Part shown: in pieces, positions 52,992 through 61,398 of the stretch
Position numbering within the stretch: position 1 is the stretch's first letter
How the letters are laid out: every line of letters begins with the position of its first letter
Source: an uncultured Actinomycetes bacterium
Lineage (GTDB): Bacteria; Actinomycetota; Thermoleophilia; Solirubrobacterales; Solirubrobacteraceae
Length of the DNA: 64,000 nucleotides
Reading direction: 5' to 3'
Assembly: GCA_937888775.1 (NCBI GenBank)
Contig: CALAQT010000089.1
Span: 1-64,000 of the forward strand
Program-made: the position numbers and the translations under genes
Notes under the pieces: model-generated
Seen by the model: the letters and a program-made list of their open reading frames with translations, nothing else
Told to the model about the DNA's origin: nothing
Database searches by the model: none

Positions 52992-53270
52992 CGCGCCAAC
53001 CCTACGGTCCGGGGAGACAGAAGCGCGCCGCACCCGGTCGCGCGACCACCGGCCGACGACTGACGCATCCGGCGCCCAACGCCGGGCGCCCTCTGCTCCC
53101 CGCATCACCGTCACGCCGGGTGCGCGCGCCCGCGCCCGCGACTGGCGAGATCGCGGCCCGAGCGTCAGGTGGAGCGAGCGGGAAACGGCGCAATGAAAAG
53201 AGCGAGGGGGCTGGAAGTCCTCCGGGGCTCGTGAACGTCTGGGAAGTTCCGGTCGACATTGGGTTTCAAG

Positions 53271-53383
53271 CCGGGCAACTTCTCACTCGTGCACGTCCAG
53301 ACGACGATTGCGAAGTTGGCCGCGATGATCATCGTCGACTTCCCAACGGCTGCTTCGCCGCGCACCAGTGCGAAGTTGCCCGG
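53271..53383. repeat. 113-bp imperfect inverted repeat in a 567-bp gene-free gap
   Basis: The ends CCGGGCAACTTC (53271-53282) and GAAGTTGCCCGG (53372-53383) are perfect complements. Inner pairs GAAGT/ACTTC (53312-53316, 53338-53342) share the same centre near 53327, beside the palindrome GATGATCATC (53324-53333). Both strands have a short open frame across it. It resembles a MITE-like or cruciform element, but no target duplication is seen. The rest of 52992-53558 holds nothing that I can recognise. Confidence 0.55.
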
Positions 53384-53558
53384 ATCCACGCCCCGCGCCC
53401 AGGGTCATAGACGGCGCGCCGGCCGTCCTGACCAGCATCCTGTCGCCAGCGATGTTTCTCGCCCCTCACTCCGATATCAGGTGCTGATCACCGAGGCCGA
53501 CCGCGACTCCGGATCGGGCTCCGGGGCCCGCCCAGACGCCGCCATAGCCCGTTCGCCG

Positions 53559-54017
53559 CTAGCGGCCGAGGACCCGCAGCAGCTCCCGGGCGCGCAACGG
53601 GACGACCGCGAGCTGCTCCCGGACCTGCGACAGGCCGGCCCGCAGCTCGGCGTCGCCGACGTCCACGGGCCTCAGCGAATCCTGCAGGACGGCGATTGTC
53701 TGGTCGGCCTGACCGGCGGCCTGCACGGCGTGGCCGACCAGCTCGCTGACCGACTGCGACTGCACCCCCGGCGAGACCGGCTGGAACGACTGGGACGGAA
53801 ATCCGTATCGCCCGGCGAACTCGGTGTGGGTCCGCTGCGCTCTTCCGTAGGCGAGCTGCACGGGCCGGAACAGCCCTTCCTCCAACTGCTCTCCGGAGCG
53901 TTCGTCAAGCTGCTCGTAGGCCTCGCCCAGGCAGGCCAACGCCTGCGCGATCTGGTCGGTGGCCAGCGCCACGTCTTCCAGTAGCTGCTCCCTGGCCTCG
54001 GCAGTTGAGTAGGACAT
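53559..54017 (-). CDS. hypothetical all-helical protein
   Basis: A 152-aa protein, Gln/Glu/Ala-rich, with heptad-like helices at about 5-45, 50-70 and 85-145 and no membrane segment or signal. A conserved-looking patch reads AYGRAQRTHTEFAGRYG. No catalytic motif is apparent and I do not recognise the family. Codon use matches neighbours, so it is probably real. It lies alone between a gene-free gap and the hxlR-like gene. Confidence 0.6.
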   Translation of the reverse strand: MSYSTAEAREQLLEDVALATDQIAQALACLGEAYEQLDERSGEQLEEGLFRPVQLAYGRAQRTHTEFAGRYGFPSQSFQPVSPGVQSQSVSELVGHAVQAAGQADQTIAVLQDSLRPVDVGDAELRAGLSQVREQLAVVPLRARELLRVLGR

Positions 54018-54078
54018 CGCTCCAGGTTAGACCGCCGCGCCGCCGATCGCGAAGTTCTGTGTCGTGATTCGAGGGATT

Positions 54079-54741
54079 TCACGACACCGGGTGGCGCTCT
54101 TGTGCGAAGGACCGCAGGAAGCGCCGGACCGCCGCACGGCGACCGCGCAGCGTGACCGTTCCACCCTCCAGCGCTTCCTCTAGCCGCTGCCCGTGCCACA
54201 GCAAACTCGCGAGCGTGCCGGAATCGGTTTCGATCGTCGCGTCGGGGTCGGTGGCCAGGCCCCGAGCGACCTCCAGCCGCCCGTCGGTCACCTGCAGCGC
54301 GAACGGCTGATCGTCGAGGCACAGCTGGTAGCGGGCGCCGGTGTCTCCGGCGGGGACCGGATCGAACATCGTCTTGAGCGCGACCGCCAGCGCGTCGACG
54401 CTGAGCCCGCCGCTGCCGGCGGCGATTGGCGCTTGGCTGCCCCAGCGACCGAGCGCCAGCAGAACCGGCTCGAGCTCGTGGCCCCAGGCCGTCAGCTCGT
54501 AGATCTTGGAGGCGGCCGGCGGTGGCAGCTTGCGCCGGGCGACGATCCCGTCGCGCTCGAGCCCGCGCAGGCGCTGGGCCAGCACGTCGGGACTGAGGTT
54601 GGGCAAACCCTCGCGCAGATCGGTGAATCGCTTGGGTCCGAGCAGCAGCTCGCGCGCCACCAGCAGCGCCCAGCGCTCCCCGATCAGATCGAGCGCGCGG
54701 GCGATCCCGCACGAATCGCGGTATGTGCGTCCCTGGGCCAT
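54079..54741 (-). CDS. HxlR-family transcriptional regulator with C-terminal SCP2-like domain
   Basis: Winged-helix regulator of 220 aa. The HxlR domain (about 8-100) reads DSCGIARALDLIGERWALLV, KRFTDLREGLPNLSPDVLAQRLR and GHELEPVLLALGRWG. The conserved Cys11 region may sense redox or aldehydes, as in several HxlR proteins. Residues about 110-215 form a sterol-carrier-protein-2-like domain that could bind a hydrophobic ligand (ATIETDSGTLASLLWHG). It is divergent from the DUF899 gene across an AT-rich 102-base region and probably controls it. ATG 54741 is preferred over an upstream start. Confidence 0.87.
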   Translation of the reverse strand: MAQGRTYRDSCGIARALDLIGERWALLVARELLLGPKRFTDLREGLPNLSPDVLAQRLRGLERDGIVARRKLPPPAASKIYELTAWGHELEPVLLALGRWGSQAPIAAGSGGLSVDALAVALKTMFDPVPAGDTGARYQLCLDDQPFALQVTDGRLEVARGLATDPDATIETDSGTLASLLWHGQRLEEALEGGTVTLRGRRAAVRRFLRSFAQERHPVS

Positions 54742-54843
54742 GACATGAAGTCTAGCCAAATAAATCATTTAATAAGATGTTTTAGTTGTGTTTTCCAACT
54801 ATTTGCTAGGGTAGCCCGTTCGTCACCAAACGAGGAGGGCCGG
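54742..54843. promoter_or_regulatory. AT-rich divergent control region between hxlR-like and DUF899 genes
   Basis: A short island of low GC with the palindrome TAAATcATTTA (about 54762-54772) and the repeat AGTTG/CAACT (about 54785-54801). The DUF899 gene has GAGGAGG 6-12 bases before ATG 54844. This fits an HxlR operator with overlapping promoters. Confidence 0.5.
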
Positions 54844-55564
54844 ATGGGCTTCCCGCAGGTCGTCTCGGAAACCGAATGGCGCCAAGCGCACGAGCGCCTG
54901 CTGGCGCAGGAGAAGGAGCACACCCGCCAGCGCGACGCGCTCGCCGCGCAGCGCCGACGGCTGCCGGTCGCTCGGGTGGACCAGGAGTACGAGTTCGAGG
55001 GCCCCGCCGGGGGCGGTGAAGCTGACCGGCCTGTTCGCGGGACGGCGCCAGCTGATCGTCTACCACTTCATCTTCGCCCCCGGCGTGCACGGCTGGCCGT
55101 CGGCGGGCTGCCCCGGATACTCGATGTTCGTCGACCAGATCGGCGAGCTCGCCCACTTCCACGCCCGTGACACGTCGCTGGTCCTGATCTCCCGTGCGCC
55201 GCTGGCCCGCCTGGAGGCCTACCGCGAGCGCATGGGCTGGGCGATCCCGTGGTTCTCATCGCAGAACAGCTCGTTCAACGACGACTTCGGCCTGACCCGC
55301 GGCGATTCGGAGAGCTTCGGCCTGAGCGTCTTCATCCGCGACGATGACGACCGGGTCTACCGCAGCTACTTCACCTCCCAGCGGGGGGTCGAGGCACTCG
55401 GCAGCGTGTGGAGCTTTCTCGATCTCACCCCCCTGGGCCGCCAGGAGACTTGGGAGGACTCGCCCCCGGAGCGACCCCAGAGCCGGCCGTATCAGTGGTG
55501 GCGCCGCCACGACGAATACGGTTCCGTCGCCGAGGCAGCCGCCGGCTCAGGAGCGCGGCGGTGA
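54844..55564 (+). pseudogene. DUF899 thioredoxin-like protein, frameshifted in a G5 tract
   Basis: The N-terminal part from ATG 54844 is DUF899 (MGFPQVVSETEWRQAHERLL, RLPVARVDQEYEFEGP). At the G run 55009-55013 the frame breaks. One base fewer would give continuous DUF899 sequence LTGLFAGRRQLIVYHFIFAP, CPGYSMFVDQIGELAHFHAR, YRERMGWAIPWFSS and on to TGA 55564, about 239 aa in all. Either a genuine slip (dead or phase-variable gene) or a base-call error. DUF899 proteins are predicted thioredoxin-like oxidoreductases, often under HxlR-type control as here. The stop overlaps the next gene by four bases. Confidence 0.8.
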
Positions 55565-56190
55565 GCGCCCGTCAGAGCTATCAACCCGGCGTCCCCTGCT
55601 GGGTCGATGCGATCTCCGACGACGCCGGGGCGGCGATGCGGTTCTACGCGGGAGTGTTCGGCTGGGAGTTCAGCGGACCCGGAGCGATCCCGGGCGATCC
55701 GCCCGGCGAGTACTACGTGGCCCAGCTCCGGGGCCGCGACGTGGCGGGGATCGGTCAGGCGCCCGGCGGTTCACCCCCGCCACCGCCGGCGTGGAACACG
55801 CAGGTGTCGGTCGCCAGCGCCGACGAGACCACCCGGCGCGCGCGTCAGGCCGGCGCGACGATCCTGGCCCAGCCCTTCGACGCGCCGCCGGCGGGCCGAA
55901 CCGCGGTGCTGGCGGATCCGACGGGTGCGGCCCTGTGCGTCTGGGAGCCGGGCGAGCGGCACGGCGCGGCGCTGGTCAACGAACCGTCGGCCTGGGCGAT
56001 GAGCACGCTGCACACCGACGACCCAGAGCGGTGCAAGGCTTTCTACAGCGAGCTGTTCGGATGGGGCTCGGATGCGTTCGGGCCCGAGGGGAGCGGGGTC
56101 GAGCTGTTTCGTCTGCCGGGTTACATCGGCGGCGAGGCCGAGCAGCCCGTCCCGCGCGACGTGGTCGCGGTGCTGGGCCCGGGGGGCTGA
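55561..56190 (+). CDS. two-domain VOC protein (CFP-30B-like), C-terminus shortened
   Basis: A 209-aa protein with two vicinal-oxygen-chelate domains. The first (about 8-125) has PCWVDAISDDAGAAMRFYAGVFGWEF and ends VLADPTGAALCVWEPG. The second begins NEPSAWAMSTLHTDDPERCKAF but stops after DVVAVLGPGG, about 50 residues short of the usual 255-265. The lost part would carry the final strands and metal Glu of domain two, so truncation is likely. The GTG start at 55561 overlaps the DUF899 stop (GTGA). Substrate unknown; mycobacterial relatives are secreted-fraction proteins linked to methylglyoxal-type metabolism. Confidence 0.75.
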   Translation: MSARQSYQPGVPCWVDAISDDAGAAMRFYAGVFGWEFSGPGAIPGDPPGEYYVAQLRGRDVAGIGQAPGGSPPPPPAWNTQVSVASADETTRRARQAGATILAQPFDAPPAGRTAVLADPTGAALCVWEPGERHGAALVNEPSAWAMSTLHTDDPERCKAFYSELFGWGSDAFGPEGSGVELFRLPGYIGGEAEQPVPRDVVAVLGPGG

Positions 56191-56241
56191 GCGGGACGCG
56201 CGCTTGAACGCCCCAGCCGCGCTTGGGCGGCCCGTGATTTC

Positions 56242-56290
56242 GAACCTGGCCGGAAAAGCGAACTATGCGTGCGCTTTTTCGGCCAGGTTC
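56242..56290. terminator. long bidirectional stem-loop
   Basis: GAACCTGGCCGGAAAAGCG (56242-56260) pairs with CGCTTTTTCGGCCAGGTTC (56272-56290), 19 bp with one G-T pair, around an 11-base loop. It sits between the convergent VOC gene (plus) and the membrane gene (minus), as expected for a shared terminator. Confidence 0.75.
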
Positions 56291-56326
56291 ACTTTCCGGC
56301 CCAGGGCGCGATCAGAATTGGGCCCC

Positions 56327-56653
56327 TCAGAATTGGGCCCGTCGCAATCCCGGCCGGCGCGCGTCGGAGACCCGCCAGCAGAGAGCGGCGATAGCGGCGG
56401 CGACCAGCAGCACGGACGGCCAAGCGCCGATCAGCAGCCCCAGGCCGTGCGACGCGGCGAACGCGAACAGGCCGGCCGCCGTGAGCTGGGCCGCCGTGCG
56501 GCGGCCGTCGCGCCGCAGCCAGATCGCGATGCAGGTCAGCCCGCAGCCCGCCAGTACGACCCCGCCGAGCGGCCGCGAGCCGGTGGCCACCGCCACGCCG
56601 AAGCCGCCGATCAGGCCGGCGGCGGCGATCGGGGCTGTCGCGATCTGCATCAT
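56327..56653 (-). CDS. small hydrophobic membrane protein
   Basis: A 108-aa protein with four predicted helices (about 5-25, 29-46, 54-71, 75-92) and a basic C terminus (RRPGLRRAQF). Charged residues occur only in the short loops (RRDGRR). No motif is recognised. It starts 58 bases downstream of the aldo/keto reductase stop on the same strand and may be co-transcribed. It could be a small inner-membrane protein of unknown role. Confidence 0.55.
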   Translation of the reverse strand: MMQIATAPIAAAGLIGGFGVAVATGSRPLGGVVLAGCGLTCIAIWLRRDGRRTAAQLTAAGLFAFAASHGLGLLIGAWPSVLLVAAAIAALCWRVSDARRPGLRRAQF

Positions 56654-56711
56654 CGCGAGATTATCGATGAGGCGGGCCAGCGGCGCACCGATGAGCGAGG
56701 CTGATGAGGGC

Positions 56712-57542
56712 TCACCACCACTTGCTCTCGCGCGCCTGCTCGGTTCCGTCGGTCCGATCGAGTCCGTCGAGCGCCTGGAGATCCTTGTCGGAGAGCGAGA
56801 AGTCGAACACCTGGCCGTTTTGCTCGATCCGCTCGCGGTGGGTGGACTTGGGGATCACCACCGCTTCGCGCTGCAGGGACCAGCGGATCAGGACCTGCGC
56901 CGGCGTGCGCTCGAGCCGCTGCGCGATCTCGGTAACGGCAGGGTCGTCCAGATGGCGGCCAGTCCCCAGGGGGCTGTAGGCCTCGAGCGCGACATCGCGC
57001 TCCCGGCAGGCCGCCAGCAGACCCCGGCGGTATTCGAACGGGCTGAACTGCACCTGGTTGACCACGGGCGGCGTATGGGCCGACGCGATCACCTGATCGA
57101 GCTCCGACACGCTGAAGTTCGAGACGCCGATCGAGCGGGCGAAGCCGCGCTGGCGGGCTCGCTCCATCCCCGGCCAGGCCCAGGTCGGGCCCCCCTGCGG
57201 CCAGTGCACGATGTACAGGTCGACGTTCTCGACCCCCAGCCGCTCCAGGCTGCGCTGAACCTCTGCCTCCGGGTCCTTGCGGGCTGGATAGAACTTGGTC
57301 GTCAGGAACACCTGGGCGCGTGGCACACCGCTGTCGCGCAGCGCGCGGCCGACGCTCTCTTCGTTGCCGTAGGCCTGGGCGGTGTCGATGTGGCGGTAGC
57401 CGAGCTCCAGCGCCCAGCCGACGGCCTGCTCGCAATCGGCGCCGTGGGACACCTGCCATACGCCCAGCCCCAGCAGCGGCATGCGTGTCCCGTCGGCTAG
57501 GACTCGAACATCGTTCGCAGAGATCACGGTTTCATCTGTCAC
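56712..57542 (-). CDS. aldo/keto reductase (2,5-diketo-D-gluconate reductase-like)
   Basis: NADPH-dependent carbonyl reductase of 276 aa, (beta/alpha)8 barrel. The tetrad is Asp53 and Tyr58 in HIDTAQAYGNEE, Lys83 in LTTKFYP and His113 in YIVHWPQGG. Cofactor-binding parts are GVSNFSVSEL, NQVQFSPF and the C-terminal VIPKSTHRERIEQN. Closest in pattern to the DkgA/AKR5 group, which reduces diketogluconate, methylglyoxal and other aldehydes; the true substrate is open. The gene is divergent from the encapsulin operon across 148 bases. Confidence 0.92.
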   Translation of the reverse strand: MTDETVISANDVRVLADGTRMPLLGLGVWQVSHGADCEQAVGWALELGYRHIDTAQAYGNEESVGRALRDSGVPRAQVFLTTKFYPARKDPEAEVQRSLERLGVENVDLYIVHWPQGGPTWAWPGMERARQRGFARSIGVSNFSVSELDQVIASAHTPPVVNQVQFSPFEYRRGLLAACRERDVALEAYSPLGTGRHLDDPAVTEIAQRLERTPAQVLIRWSLQREAVVIPKSTHRERIEQNGQVFDFSLSDKDLQALDGLDRTDGTEQARESKWW

Positions 57543-57690
57543 GGTTGTCTCCTGGGTCGTGAGTGGGAGCTGCGGTTTGACTTCAGACGGCTTTGGGTCA
57601 GGATGACATCAACGAATCGCCGGCCGGCGCTATCGGCCTAGGGCTCGCGCCGTGGGCCTAAATTGATCGAGCACGCCGAGAGGAGACGAG

Positions 57691-58089
57691 ATGGGTTTTG
57701 ACCAATATCACGAGCCACCCGAGGAGCTGGGGCCTGCCACGCGGACGTTCGCGCGGCTGTGCGCCTCGCTGACCGAGGAGGCCGAAGCGATCGGCTGGTA
57801 CGAGCAGCGGATCGCCGTCGAGACCGACCGCGAGGCGCTGGCGGTGATGAGCGATGCCCAGGGCGAGGAGTTCAAGCACTTCAGCATGGACCTGGAGTTC
57901 CTGCTGCGCCGTTCGCCCGCCTGGCGTCAGATCGCCCAGGGCGTGCTGTTCCAGGCCGGCGACATCGTCGAGCACGGCGAGGAGGCCGAGGCCGAGGCCT
58001 TCGAAGATGACGATTCAGGAGCGGACGGCGCTGCCCGCGACGACACGGGCTCGCTGGGGATCGGAAGCCTGAAGGCGATGTCGCGATGA
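57691..58089 (+). CDS. encapsulated ferritin-like protein (EncFtn), encapsulin cargo
   Basis: A 132-aa ferroxidase that works inside an encapsulin shell. Two helices carry the metal site: TEEAEAIGWYEQR (Glu near 32 and Tyr) and GEEFKHFSMDLEFLLRR (Glu and His near 60-64), the EncFtn signature. The end is an acidic flexible linker and a cargo-loading peptide GSLGIGSLK (about 121-129), as used to dock on the shell interior. GGAG lies six bases before ATG 57691. The stop overlaps the encapsulin start by four bases. Function: oxidising Fe(II) for mineral storage and protection from oxidative stress. Confidence 0.9.
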   Translation: MGFDQYHEPPEELGPATRTFARLCASLTEEAEAIGWYEQRIAVETDREALAVMSDAQGEEFKHFSMDLEFLLRRSPAWRQIAQGVLFQAGDIVEHGEEAEAEAFEDDDSGADGAARDDTGSLGIGSLKAMSR

Positions 58090-58889
58090 ACCATCTGCTT
58101 CGTTCGCTGGCCCCGATCAGCGACGCCACCTGGAAGCTGCTCGACGACGAGGCCCGTGAGCGGCTCGCCCCGGCGCTGGCGGCGCGCAAGCTGGTCGACT
58201 TTTCCGGCCCGCATGGCTGGGAGCACTCGGCGACCAATCTGGGGCGCACGACGCCGGTCGGCTCGGCTCCCTGCCGCGGGGTCAGCGGCGTCCAGCGCCG
58301 CGTCCTGGCGCTGGTGGAGGCCCGGGCTGCGTTCGAGCTGTCACGCGCGGAGTTGCGCGACTACGACCGGGGTGCGCAGGACGCCGACCTCGCCCCGCTC
58401 GACGTGGCCGCCCACCAGATCGCCGTGGCCGAGAACGTGGCCGTGTTCCATGGCTGGAGCGAAGCGTCGATCGCCGGCATCGCGGAGGTCTCGCCGCACG
58501 AGCCGCTGCCGCTGGGCGAGATCACCGACGGGTATCCGCGGCCGGTGGCCGGAGCCGTGGAGACGCTGCTGCACAACGGGATCAGCGGCCCGTACGCGCT
58601 GGCGCTCGGCGGCGAGCAGTACCAGCGGGTGGTGCAGACCGCCGAGCACGGCGGCTACCCGCTGCTCGACCACCTGCGCAAGATCCTCGACGGCCCGATC
58701 GTCTGGGCGCCCGGGGTCAGGGGCGCGGTCGTCCTGAGCACCCGCGGTGGCGACTTTGCCTTCGAGTCCGGGCAGGACCTGTCGATCGGGTACGACAGCC
58801 ACGACGCCGAGACGGTGCGGCTGTACATCGAGCAGAGCTTCTCGTTCCACGTGGCCACGCCCGAGGCAGCGGTGGCACTGGTGGTCTGA
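58086..58889 (+). CDS. encapsulin nanocompartment shell protein (family 1)
   Basis: A 267-aa shell protein with the HK97 phage capsid fold, self-assembling into an icosahedral compartment. Characteristic blocks are MNHLLRSLAPISDATWKLLDDEA at the N terminus, which forms the cargo-binding pocket together with the C-terminal strand (MNHLLRSLAPIS; ARERLAPALAARKLVDFSGP), FELSRAELRDYDRGAQD in the E-loop region, ALGGEQYQRVVQ, and the C-terminal IGYDSHDAETVRLYIEQSFSF (DSHDAETVRLYIEQ). Directly coupled to the EncFtn gene upstream (ATGA). Size corresponds to T=1 or T=3 types; this cannot be decided from sequence. Confidence 0.93.
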   Translation: MNHLLRSLAPISDATWKLLDDEARERLAPALAARKLVDFSGPHGWEHSATNLGRTTPVGSAPCRGVSGVQRRVLALVEARAAFELSRAELRDYDRGAQDADLAPLDVAAHQIAVAENVAVFHGWSEASIAGIAEVSPHEPLPLGEITDGYPRPVAGAVETLLHNGISGPYALALGGEQYQRVVQTAEHGGYPLLDHLRKILDGPIVWAPGVRGAVVLSTRGGDFAFESGQDLSIGYDSHDAETVRLYIEQSFSFHVATPEAAVALVV

Positions 58890-58919
58890 GTCGGTCTCAA
58901 TCAGCGCTAGGGGCGCGGA

Positions 58920-59372
58920 TCAGGCCACCAGCGCGGGCTCGAGCTCACGTGAGATCCGACCCAGAGCGGCGTTCAGGGCCCCTGCCGCCAGCAGCGCGTC
59001 GGTGGCGCGGGCCACGAGCCGGCCGAGCAGGCCGACCCCCGTGACCGCGACGCTGGCGCGCAGCTCGCTGCCCCGCGCCAGCGCCCGCGCGACGTACCGA
59101 ACGTCGATGCGGATCGGCCCGGTCGCCGTCACGGTCAGGCAACCGTCGGCGGCCTCGGCGACCTCGACGTCGAACTCCAGGCTGCGCCCGCCGAGCCCGC
59201 CGAGCCCGCCGCGCACCCGTACCCGATCACCCGCCTGCAGCCGATCGCCGTCGAAGTCGACGACCTCGAACGGAATCGGTGCCCACCGCGCGATCGCGTC
59301 AGGTTCGGTCAGCAACGCCATGACCTCGTCGGGCAGTCCCCGCACCTGTGTCTGCGTCGTCCAGGTCCTCAT
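58920..59372 (-). CDS. SRPBCC (polyketide cyclase/START-like) protein
   Basis: A 150-aa helix-grip protein. It opens MRTWTTQTQVRGLPDEVMALL, then EPDAIARWAPIPFEVVDFDG, and has a long C-terminal helix (about 115-145) that would cover the ligand cavity. The family binds hydrophobic ligands or acts as cyclase; no specific role is readable. GGAGG lies about eight bases before ATG 59372, which decides this start against a longer frame. It is convergent with the encapsulin gene, 30 bases away. Confidence 0.72.
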   Translation of the reverse strand: MRTWTTQTQVRGLPDEVMALLTEPDAIARWAPIPFEVVDFDGDRLQAGDRVRVRGGLGGLGGRSLEFDVEVAEAADGCLTVTATGPIRIDVRYVARALARGSELRASVAVTGVGLLGRLVARATDALLAAGALNAALGRISRELEPALVA

Positions 59373-59508
59373 CTCCACACCCTCCTCGGTCCTCATGAAT
59401 AACGCTGGGCAGCGTCCGAGCGAGGATCGCGGATGTCGCCGGCCGCGAGGATGATCTTGCGCACACTTCAGGATGATCTTGCCGCCCTCGGCGGGATGGG
59501 TCTGGCGC

Positions 59509-60369
59509 TCAGAACAGCTCGCGCCAGCTGAACTGCGGCGAGTACCCGAGGCCGCTGCGCGCCTTGGTGATGTCCAGCAGCGTGTCGGTGCCCTGCACGC
59601 GGTCGGCGACCGGGACACCGGGGAACACCTCGGCCATCAGCTCGCGGCTCGGGCGCTTCATCACCGTGTCGGCAGCGGCGATGATGAAGCTGTCGGCGCC
59701 GCGGATGTCGGCCTCGAGCGCCAGCCGCACGCTCTGGGTGACGTGGCTCTCGTCCACGTAGCCCCACAGGTTCCATTTGCGCAGCTGGGGATCGTCCCAG
59801 AACGAGGGAAAGCGCTCGTAGTCATCCCGCACCATGATGTTGGAGAACCGCAGGCCGATGATCGGGATGGCGCTCCAGCGGTGAAACTGGCGGGCCATCT
59901 CCTCGCCGAGCACCTTCGACAGCGCGTAGCTGCTCTCCGGGAACATGTGGCCCTCGTCGACCGGCGCGTAGTCGGGCGGACGCTCGAACGGCAAACCCAG
60001 CGTCGTCTCGCTCGAAGCCCACACCACCCGCGCCAGCCCGAGGCGGGCAGCGGCCGAGAACACGGCGTGGGTGCTGGTCATGTTGGTGCGAAACACCTGG
60101 TCGGCGGTCGCGTGGGCCGGCGACGGAATCGCCGCCAGGTGCACCACGGCTTCGATCCCGGGCATCCCGTAACCGCCGCTCAGCGCCTCCAGCGCCTGGC
60201 CGAAGTCGGTCACGTCGGCCCGCAGGAACGGGATCGGCGCCTCAGGCGAATAGGAGTCCGGCGAGGGCACGGCGTCGATGTTGAGCACCTCGTGGCCCCG
60301 CTCGGCGAGGTCCCGGACGACTACGCGGCCCGCCTTGCCGCTTCCACCGGTAACAGCGATCTTGGTCAT
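59509..60369 (-). CDS. NAD-dependent epimerase/dehydratase (extended SDR)
   Basis: A 286-aa extended short-chain dehydrogenase. The cofactor motif GGSGKAGRVVVRDL is at 8-21, Asp after beta-2 (LNIDAVPS) indicates NAD, VVHLAAIPSP is at about 75, and the catalytic YALSK at about 148. GLRFSNIMV and the C-terminal LLDITKARSGLGYSP resemble nucleotide-sugar epimerases and uronate dehydrogenases. ATG 60369. It lies between an SRPBCC gene and a hydrolase gene on the same strand but with gaps of 80 bases or more. Substrate unknown, probably a sugar or sugar acid. Confidence 0.87.
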   Translation of the reverse strand: MTKIAVTGGSGKAGRVVVRDLAERGHEVLNIDAVPSPDSYSPEAPIPFLRADVTDFGQALEALSGGYGMPGIEAVVHLAAIPSPAHATADQVFRTNMTSTHAVFSAAARLGLARVVWASSETTLGLPFERPPDYAPVDEGHMFPESSYALSKVLGEEMARQFHRWSAIPIIGLRFSNIMVRDDYERFPSFWDDPQLRKWNLWGYVDESHVTQSVRLALEADIRGADSFIIAAADTVMKRPSRELMAEVFPGVPVADRVQGTDTLLDITKARSGLGYSPQFSWRELF

Positions 60370-60450
60370 CGCAAAGCTGTAGCAGACCCGATCCGCATCA
60401 GTCGGCGAGCTCGGCCTGGGCGATAACCCGGGACGGCCTCACTCGCACAT

Positions 60451-61398
60451 TCATCTCGCGGGCCCTGACTCGGAGGATAGGCTCAGACCCTCGACGCTCT
60501 CGCCGTGGGAGCGCAGCAGCTCGGTCCAGCGCTCAGCCGAGAAGGTCGACGACTCCGTCGTCGCCACGAAGTCCTCGACCACGGCGACGAAGCGCTCCGG
60601 GTCGTCGAGTTGAGGCAGATGGCCGGCGTCGTCAAAGATCTCCAGCCGGCTGCCGGGCATCGCGTCGTGGGCTTCTCGCCCGTGCGCGACCGGCAGCATC
60701 GCGTCGCGTTCGCCCCAGACGATCAAAGTCGGCATATGCTCGGCCAGATACAGGCGATCGCGCGCATCGACCAGCTGCCCGCGCGTCCCGACGACGCCGC
60801 GCAGAGTGCCCAGGAACGCCGTCCTGGTCTCGCGATCGCTCAGCGCCGCGTACGTGCGAGCGTAGAACTCGGCAGCCGCGGTTGGACGCAGGCGCAGCGC
60901 GCGGCCGGCGCTCGCCGCCAGATTGACCAGCGATCGGAACGGGGGCGCCGTCAGCGAGAGGAACAGGTCGCTGCCGGGCAGTGCGGCGGCCCGGAGAATC
61001 AGGCCGACATCGGGGCCGAGGCCACCGCTGGAGACGAGCACGAGGCGCTCGCAGCGCTCGGGGAACTGGTAGGAGAACTGCATCGCGATGCCGCCGCCCA
61101 GCGAATGGCCGACCACGGTCGCGCGTTCGATGCCGAGCGCCCCTTCAAGGTCGCGCAGCGCGTTGGCCAACGCGCCGAGCGAATAGTCGCCGGCGCTCTT
61201 GGACGAGCTTCCGTGGCCGGGCAGGTCGACCGCGACGACCTGATGCCGTCGGGCGAGACCCTCGAGAACCGGCGCCCAGGTGTGCCAATCCCCGCCGATC
61301 CCGTGAACCAGGAGCACGGCGGGGCCTTCGCCACCGGTGACGTAGGCAAGCTCCCGGCCGTGAAGTCGGAGTGAGCTGTGAGTTAGCGTGGAGGTCAT
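60451..61398 (-). CDS. alpha/beta hydrolase, under TetR control
   Basis: A 315-aa hydrolase with VLLVHGIGGDWHTW (oxyanion hole), VDLPGHGSS, the nucleophile Ser99 in VVGHSLGGG, the acid in VWGERDAMLP (about 239) and the base in DDAGHLPQLD (about 267). The cap region is Arg/Ala-rich. It is the type often annotated as carboxylesterase or dienelactone/C-C hydrolase. It starts 36 bases from the divergent TetR gene, with repeats between them, so repression by that regulator is likely. Codon use matches neighbours. Confidence 0.88.
   Translation of the reverse strand: MTSTLTHSSLRLHGRELAYVTGGEGPAVLLVHGIGGDWHTWAPVLEGLARRHQVVAVDLPGHGSSSKSAGDYSLGALANALRDLEGALGIERATVVGHSLGGGIAMQFSYQFPERCERLVLVSSGGLGPDVGLILRAAALPGSDLFLSLTAPPFRSLVNLAASAGRALRLRPTAAAEFYARTYAALSDRETRTAFLGTLRGVVGTRGQLVDARDRLYLAEHMPTLIVWGERDAMLPVAHGREAHDAMPGSRLEIFDDAGHLPQLDDPERFVAVVEDFVATTESSTFSAERWTELLRSHGESVEGLSLSSESGPAR

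Noticed and set aside
50739..53114. Longer start for the CocE-like hydrolase at 53114
   Set aside because: It would put 41 Arg-rich residues before a clear signal peptide; ATG 52991 is more plausible.
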